This document shows, piece after piece, positions 20,628 to 24,879 of a DNA stretch of 24,879 bases (the first letter of the stretch is position 1; each line of letters opens with the position of its first letter). Location of the stretch: contig CAYTPE010000010.1 of assembly GCA_964439885.1 (NCBI GenBank), positions 1-24,879 of the forward strand, given 5' to 3'. This DNA is from CAYTPE01 sp964439885. GTDB taxonomy: Bacteria > Patescibacteriota > Patescibacteriia > Magasanikbacterales > GWA2-37-8. Below the pieces are notes generated by a model. That model searched no databases. It saw nothing but the letters and a program-made list of their open reading frames with translations, and was not told the DNA's origin. The position numbers were made by a program, and so were the translations under genes.

Positions 20628-21902
20628 CTAGCTTCCTTTGCCAAGCGTTACGGATAAAGTTTTTTCCCTACCTGCATGGTTGACAGTCAGTTGCACTGTG
20701 TCGCCAGGTTTATGAGTTGCAATGGCATCCGATAATGTATAGCGTTCATTGAGCTGTTTGCCGTCCATGTGCGTTATAATATCGTTAGCTGCAATTCCGG
20801 CTCGATCAGCTGGCGACCCCGGAATCACCGCTGGCTCACCATTCTCACCGGGCTGCACCAGCATACCGAAGTCGTAAGGCAAACGTTTGGTAGCCTTAAG
20901 TTCAGTAGTGACGGGCTGATACCGTACGCCGAGAAATGCCTTGGCAGGAGCCACAAACTTCCCCGTGGATTTTACTTGCTCAAAATCAGCACGCGCCAGA
21001 TTGGCTGGAACGGCGAAGCCGATACCTTGCGCATCGGCCACGGCTACGTTCATGCCAATAACATGCCCGGAACTATCGAGCAGCGGACCACCGGAGTTAC
21101 CTGGATTAATAGCAGCGTCGGTTTGAATCAGGCCGTGTAATTCTTCGCTTGAATTGTTACGACCAACATTATCGGCTGTAATGGTGCGCGACAAACCCGA
21201 CACGACCCCTTTGCTGACGGTATTATCGAACTCACCGAGCGCATACCCGATCGCAATAGCGGTTTGGCCAACCTGCAATTTGCTCGAGTCGCCAAAAGCT
21301 AAAAAAGGTAATCCTGACATGTCAATTTTGACGATAGCGATGTCGTTCGTCGTGTCACGCGCCACTACGGTGGCTGACTTCTTTTGTCCGATATGTGCTT
21401 CGTCGTTCAACACGACTGTGTAGTCGGCTTTCGTATCTTCCACCACATGCGCGTTGGTGAGAATATACCCATCGCTCGACACGATAAACCCAGAACCGGC
21501 TCCGATGCGCTCGGTTTGCGTGCCGTTCTGACAGTACAGTGGCACATCTAAGTACCCTTGAAACTGCGGAGGTAGGACCGAAGGATCGCCATTACCACAC
21601 CGCTCCATTTTTGGCACCTGGCCAGACGCAGTAATACTTACCACGGCCGGAGCATCATTTTTTACTACGGAAATTATCTGCGCTTCCTCACTCTGCGCAG
21701 TGAGCACGGGGGAAGAAGGAGCTGTAGCCGACATCGCCATCCTAACATGTAGTGGTGAGCTTGAAACAATCGGCCGAACAACATGAAGAAGAGCGGCTCC
21801 CAACGATGCCGTAACTAGAATTGTGCACACGAGCAAAGCAGCCATCCACGGCCTGCTGAGACGTGTCAATTGATTGCTTATATTGAATGAGTGTCGTTGC
21901 AT
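20628..21902 (-). CDS. htrA: HtrA/DegP-type membrane-anchored serine protease with PDZ domain
   Basis: 424 residues. A membrane anchor lies at about 20-43. The trypsin-like domain covers about 75-310 with the complete triad His152 ('TNAHVV'), Asp187 ('TNDIAIV') and Ser270 ('NPGNSGGPL'). A PDZ domain covers about 322-420 ('VIPGSPADRAGIAANDIITHMDGK'-type pattern at 359-382). It degrades or refolds misfolded exported proteins on the outer face of the membrane. Two Cys (102, 124) in the loop before the first strand could form a disulfide and are not usual for HtrA. It follows the LGxLxIL-repeat gene by 48 bases on the same strand, and that secreted protein could be its neighbour in function. Confidence 0.92.
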   Translation of the reverse strand: MQRHSFNISNQLTRLSRPWMAALLVCTILVTASLGAALLHVVRPIVSSSPLHVRMAMSATAPSSPVLTAQSEEAQIISVVKNDAPAVVSITASGQVPKMERCGNGDPSVLPPQFQGYLDVPLYCQNGTQTERIGAGSGFIVSSDGYILTNAHVVEDTKADYTVVLNDEAHIGQKKSATVVARDTTNDIAIVKIDMSGLPFLAFGDSSKLQVGQTAIAIGYALGEFDNTVSKGVVSGLSRTITADNVGRNNSSEELHGLIQTDAAINPGNSGGPLLDSSGHVIGMNVAVADAQGIGFAVPANLARADFEQVKSTGKFVAPAKAFLGVRYQPVTTELKATKRLPYDFGMLVQPGENGEPAVIPGSPADRAGIAANDIITHMDGKQLNERYTLSDAIATHKPGDTVQLTVNHAGREKTLSVTLGKGS

Positions 21903-21950
21903 AGAAGAGTCGGCTTATAATATATATACGGCGTACCTTTCGCGGTACTA

Positions 21951-22319
21951 CTATCCACCAAATAAGCGATCGAGCACAAACAGTTTGCCCAGCTCATGCG
22001 CATTTGAACCGAATAAGTTGTTATTTTTGGCAATTTGATTGAGTATGAGAATCTCTCCGAGCGAAACCGAACGCGCACCACCAAATACTCTATGGTTTGT
22101 ATCATTAAAGAGCTGGTCCAGAATCACCAAATTACCTAAATCGAAAGGGCTCGCACTTGGAGCCAACACTCCACCACCCTGTGTAGAAAACAAGGCACTG
22201 AGTATCACGAGCTGCCCCAAACCACTCATTTTATCGGCAGCTATGGCTGCGTGAGAGGCTTGTGTCGGAAGCAGGGTGCCTAGAACGAGCGTACAGACTA
22301 TGATTATAGTACGTTTCAT
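21951..22319 (-). CDS. Secreted protein with four LGxLxILxxLF repeats (122 aa)
   Basis: A signal peptide (1-25, 'TQASHAA') is followed by four copies of a short motif: LGQLVILSALF (34-44), LGNLVILDQLF (61-71), LGEILILNQIA (87-97) and LGKLFVLDRLF (110-120). The starts are 27, 26 and 23 residues apart, joined by Gly/Ser/Asn-rich linkers. The motif is amphipathic and aliphatic, so each copy may form a short helix or beta strand that stacks, or lie on the membrane. I know of no family with this pattern. A small hairpin (21933-21948) lies just after the stop. It is encoded between a cell-wall hydrolase-like gene and htrA. Confidence 0.65.
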   Translation of the reverse strand: MKRTIIIVCTLVLGTLLPTQASHAAIAADKMSGLGQLVILSALFSTQGGGVLAPSASPFDLGNLVILDQLFNDTNHRVFGGARSVSLGEILILNQIAKNNNLFGSNAHELGKLFVLDRLFGG

Positions 22320-22361
22320 ATTGTCATAGCTGACGCTCTGACAGTAGACATTCTTACAACA

Positions 22362-22385
22362 ATAAAAAAACGTGGCAGAGCCACG
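22362..22385 (-). terminator. Intrinsic terminator after the lysozyme-like gene
   Basis: CGTGGC (22371-22376) pairs with GCCACG (22380-22385) around a 3-base loop; on the minus strand seven T follow (22370-22364). It lies 17 bases past the stop at 22402. Confidence 0.8.
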
Positions 22386-22401
22386 CTCACGTGCGCAGTA
22401 A

Positions 22402-23070
22402 TTAGAACAAATTCATTATACCCACCACCTGGTCGGGATACGATGGCAGCACAGTACCGTTGTACACATACAATTTTTGATATGTTGTTTTGTTCTTGTA
22501 ATACTTTGCTGTTGCCGGATTGAGGCCGCATACGTGCTCCCCGACTGTTTTGATTGCATCGTGCAGATCATCAAAGCCTACTTTGGCAGAGGCCCAGCCA
22601 AATGGGTTGTTGAGACGCATACGTTTACCACCAGACGATTCGCGTACCGCTATAGCGGGCAAAAGCTGCCACTCCATATTACACTCTTCGGACGCGGCAA
22701 TAAAGTCGGCTCCATAGCCGGCAAGGGGCATATTGTGTTTCACAAAATAGGCATCGAGGCGCTGCGCTCGCATATCACTCGCGTAATCATCTTGTGCCTG
22801 GGCGGGCAGAGGAAATAAATCAAGCGTTTTTGGCAGCGAAGTGGTAGGGACTAAGCTTTCTGAGGTGGTCGAAGCAGACGAGATGAAGGCGTCCGGAAGA
22901 TTGGTTTCTTCAGCATTAGCTGTTTCGAGCAATAAATGACTAAAAAGCCCTACGGAAGGAACCTTGGCTTCGGCGTGATTGATTAAACTTAAACTCAAAC
23001 AAGCAGCTATGGCTAGCTCAAGAGCATATCGGGAGAAACGGCTGAATTTTGGCTGAGATAAGCGATTCAT
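22402..23070 (-). CDS. Secreted lysozyme/glucosaminidase-like cell-wall hydrolase
   Basis: I take ATG 23070 as start (222 residues), as it gives a proper signal peptide ('MNRLSQPKFSRFSRYALELA', then cleavage near 'NHAEA'); ATG 23100 is possible. A Ser/Thr-rich linker runs to about residue 95. The C-terminal domain (about 105-222) has 'ECNMEWQLLPAIAVRESSGG' with Glu144 as likely catalytic acid, then 'LNNPFGWASAKVGF' and a conserved end with 'YYKNKTTYQKLYVYN'. This is the pattern of the lysozyme-like glucosaminidase fold that cleaves peptidoglycan. Cys130 and Cys181 may form a disulfide. The promoter is the best in the window and the gene has its own terminator, so it is a single-gene unit. Confidence 0.65.
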   Translation of the reverse strand: MNRLSQPKFSRFSRYALELAIAACLSLSLINHAEAKVPSVGLFSHLLLETANAEETNLPDAFISSASTTSESLVPTTSLPKTLDLFPLPAQAQDDYASDMRAQRLDAYFVKHNMPLAGYGADFIAASEECNMEWQLLPAIAVRESSGGKRMRLNNPFGWASAKVGFDDLHDAIKTVGEHVCGLNPATAKYYKNKTTYQKLYVYNGTVLPSYPDQVVGIMNLF

Positions 23071-23116
23071 ATAAAAAAAGATACCCTGTACGGATATCAT
23101 TGTCTTGCGAAGTTAC

Positions 23117-23145
23117 AGTATACCAAAAAAGCTGTTTTGTGTCAA
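23117..23145 (-). promoter_or_regulatory. Near-consensus promoter for the lysozyme-like gene
   Basis: On the minus strand a perfect TTGACA (23140-23145), 17 bases ending in TTTTTTGG, then TATACT (23117-23122). Confidence 0.75.
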
Positions 23146-23149
23146 TCGT

Positions 23150-24190
23150 TTAGGTCGTTTTTTCACCGGACGAAGTATCGTCTTTTTGCAGCCGGCGGTA
23201 CATAATCAAACCGACCGGCATGGGCAACCAAAACGATAAAACACGGTATACGAGGGTGGTGATAAGCGCGGTGTGCAGTTCAACACCAAGAGCGGTGTAG
23301 AAAAGAGTCATGGAACCCTCAAAAAAAGCTAAGGCACCAGGGAAAACACTCACCGAAGAAACTGCCATAGTAAGCGCAAAACAAAATACCACCGTAATCC
23401 ATGCTACCTGCACTCCGAAACCATGAAAAACCGCATAAATAGTGCTTGCGTCTACGAGCACAATGCCCAGTTGCCACAAAACAGGCGCGGAAATTCCAAA
23501 TGTATGGCGGCGGAGCATCACCCAGGGGCTATGCCATTCACCACTTTTGATTTCACTGAGCGAAATATCAAAACGCTCCAGTAGACGCCTCAGCCACTTA
23601 ATCTTGGCCAGTCGGTGGCTGAGATAAGTAACCGGCGAGCGACCACTAAAAATAAACAGCAACGTGAGAAAGACGGTATACGCCGCAACACCAAGAATAC
23701 CAACACTGATATGTAAAGCTGACAATTTGGCGTTCGTTACCAAACTAAACAGGACAAAACCAACAACCAGCGCAAGTAGGTGGGCTATATAGTAGGTAAT
23801 TTTTTCGAGCAGTACCATCGATAGTGCTTCACCAGATGGGACGCCATTTTTACCGAGACGCCGGAGAAAAAAAGCTCCTCCGCTGCCACCAGCCGTCGGA
23901 ATTGCCTGATTAAGAAATACAATGACTACAGAAGTACGCAAAAGTTCGCGCAGTTTGATGACCTGAGGATGTTGGTACAAACGGAGCAACGTTTGATAAA
24001 GGCTCCCCGTACACACATAGGTTCCCGCTTGAAGGAGCACAGCGACCGTGAGCCAGAACGGATGAATTTGCCGAAATAGGTCGACGACTTCGGTGAGCTC
24101 GGTATAACGATAAACCGCAAAGATGAGCAGTGCCAGACCGATGACATAAAAGCCGACAGTTTTTTTGTTTATGAGTTGCGTGGCTGGCAT
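23150..24190 (-). CDS. Lysylphosphatidylglycerol synthase-type membrane protein (UPF0104 family)
   Basis: 346 residues with about eight membrane helices between 12 and 335. The motif 'NQAIPTAGGSGGAFFLRRLG' (94-113) and the later 'SVSVFPGALAFFEGSMTLFY' (280-299) are the conserved parts of the LPG_synthase_TM/UPF0104 family. The transmembrane part of MprF, which flips aminoacylated lipids, is the best-known member; here the cytoplasmic aminoacyl-transferase domain is absent. Stand-alone versions are often encoded with glycosyltransferases and may flip or bind glycolipids. That fits the envelope genes in this block. The end is a short charged tail. Confidence 0.85.
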   Translation of the reverse strand: MPATQLINKKTVGFYVIGLALLIFAVYRYTELTEVVDLFRQIHPFWLTVAVLLQAGTYVCTGSLYQTLLRLYQHPQVIKLRELLRTSVVIVFLNQAIPTAGGSGGAFFLRRLGKNGVPSGEALSMVLLEKITYYIAHLLALVVGFVLFSLVTNAKLSALHISVGILGVAAYTVFLTLLFIFSGRSPVTYLSHRLAKIKWLRRLLERFDISLSEIKSGEWHSPWVMLRRHTFGISAPVLWQLGIVLVDASTIYAVFHGFGVQVAWITVVFCFALTMAVSSVSVFPGALAFFEGSMTLFYTALGVELHTALITTLVYRVLSFWLPMPVGLIMYRRLQKDDTSSGEKTT

Positions 24191-24216
24191 GTTATTGAAA
24201 TATATACAATACTTCT

Positions 24217-24245
24217 AGTGTATCGCTTTTATTTTATGAGGTAAA
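24217..24245 (-). promoter_or_regulatory. Promoter for the UPF0104 gene
   Basis: On the minus strand TTTACC (24240-24245), 17 bases, TACACT (24217-24222), the same -10 as at 17940. The leader to ATG 24190 is about 20 bases. Confidence 0.45.
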
Positions 24246-24253
24246 GTGCGAGG

Positions 24254-24285
24254 AATAAAAAAGAGTTGGGGGAGCCAACTCTTTT
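24254..24285 (-). terminator. Intrinsic terminator after the right-edge gene
   Basis: AAAAGAGTTGG (24259-24269) pairs perfectly with CCAACTCTTTT (24275-24285) around a 5-base loop. On the minus strand a T-run (TTTTTTATT) follows. It lies 4 bases past the stop of the gene at 24290. Confidence 0.85.
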
Positions 24286-24289
24286 GTTA

Positions 24290-24879
24290 CTATTGTAGTA
24301 CTCCTCCCCACTCTACCACCGTGAATCCGGTGCGTTCGAAATGTTTGAGCTCGGGCGGCTGTACTGCTATCGGCGCGATGAGTGGCTTATAGTCCATGAG
24401 CACCCGAATGATACTATTCGGCGCAGGGTCTACCGAAAGCGGCGCGTATCGATTCATAGTATCATTTGTGCTAAAGGTAACGAAGTAATAAGGAGCCTGG
24501 CGCATGCGCGGTTCCCAGAACGATTCGAAATCTTGAATTTCTCGCTGGTTTAAACCAATATACGACAATTTACTGGTAAGGAGGCTGTGAACTTGGCTCA
24601 CCGGCACCACAAACCCTTCTTGGGGCGAGGTGTAATCGCCAAGACCGCCTTCCCAAAAGAGATAGGGGTAGGTTTTGTCACCCAGAGTGAGCTGACCATT
24701 CGGGTGAGCAACTACCTGCCAGCCCTGAGTGCCGTAGTCCGGTATAGAGCGAGAAACGCCGCCTTGAGGAGCAACTGACACATGAACAGCCGTGGTTTCG
24801 GTAGGATATAGATATATGACGGGCTTGCCGCCACACGCTTCCACGTACTGCGAGTCCACAAAACGAGTCAGTTCGTTGT
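24290..24879 (-). CDS. Secreted-type protein with 'KPVIYLYP' domain, N-terminus beyond window
   Basis: The frame is open to the right edge: 196 codons without a start requirement, so a GTG at 24859 is not the true start. The visible part begins with 'ACGGKPVIYLYPTETTAVHV', then 'IPDYGTQGWQVVAHPNGQLT' and 'YPYLFWEG'. I recall this 'CGKPVIYLYP...YPYLFWEG' module from secreted proteins of CPR bacteria and some other groups, but know no function or family name. The rest ('LLTSKLSYIGLNQREIQDFE', 'FWEPRM') belongs to the same domain. The gene ends at a strong terminator. Export is inferred from relatives, as the signal sequence would lie outside the window. Confidence 0.7.
   Translation of the reverse strand, partial: NELTRFVDSQYVEACGGKPVIYLYPTETTAVHVSVAPQGGVSRSIPDYGTQGWQVVAHPNGQLTLGDKTYPYLFWEGGLGDYTSPQEGFVVPVSQVHSLLTSKLSYIGLNQREIQDFESFWEPRMRQAPYYFVTFSTNDTMNRYAPLSVDPAPNSIIRVLMDYKPLIAPIAVQPPELKHFERTGFTVVEWGGVLQ

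Noticed and set aside
20552..20644. 31-codon N-terminal extension of the FkbM methyltransferase.
   Set aside because: It would be encoded across the TATACT promoter and the upstream gap; the ATG at 20551 fits the promoter and the T at -1.
21933..21948. Hairpin GTACC/GGTAC after the repeat-protein gene as a terminator.
   Set aside because: Only 5 pairs and no T-run on the minus strand; it may affect mRNA stability but is not a terminator.
1..24879. CRISPR array, IS element or integrase.
   Set aside because: No regularly spaced direct repeats, no transposase or tyrosine/serine recombinase catalytic domain could be found on either strand.

Overview
The window looks like a chromosome segment of a Candidate Phyla Radiation / Patescibacteria-type bacterium (Parcubacteria-like). 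The clues are small genes packed tightly head to tail, a compact type IV pilus operon, secreted proteins built on a peptidoglycan-binding domain plus Ig-like modules, a CxxC zinc-ribbon protein with a lysine-rich tail, and an almost complete lack of Shine-Dalgarno sequences. TGA is used as a stop, so the standard code applies. No rRNA, tRNA or CRISPR array was found.

Layout. (1) Positions 1-3300 are visibly richer in A+T and look like a mobile element. A rolling-circle replication protein of the filamentous-phage gene II type, an excisionase-like HTH protein and a small membrane protein lie on the minus strand. Upstream are an unrecognised protein and small ORFs. A 19-bp inverted repeat encloses a nested stem-loop and a 43-residue basic protein. 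(2) 3351-4859 encodes a secreted multidomain protein ending in an EGF-like module. (3) 4989-10991 is a divergent cluster centred on two ATP-grasp ligases. One strand carries an ATP-grasp enzyme with a Nudix hydrolase. The other carries a PKD-7TM membrane protein, a fusion of ATP-grasp ligase, degenerate retropepsin-like domain and DUF1704 zincin, and a small polytopic membrane protein. (4) 11079-12397 holds four small genes, including DUF1801 and YdeI/OmpD-associated proteins. (5) 12493-17867 is a type IV pilus operon (PilB, PilC, four minor pilin-like proteins, one major pilin), followed by a zinc-ribbon protein. (6) 18486-24879, all on the minus strand, is an envelope block: MGDG-synthase/MurG-like glycosyltransferase, FkbM methyltransferase, HtrA protease, a secreted LGxLxIL-repeat protein, a lysozyme/glucosaminidase-like protein, an LPG-synthase-type membrane protein and a partial secreted protein.

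Two window-wide signals stand out. Nearly every start codon is preceded by T (25 of the 30 starts I chose), with no Shine-Dalgarno sequence. Promoters share a -10 of TATACT or TACACT, often with an extended TGG just upstream. The most interesting candidate system is the ligase/peptidase cluster at 5458-10991. Its domain set suggests an amino-acid or peptide tagging and de-tagging system at the membrane. That function is inferred from domains, not shown.
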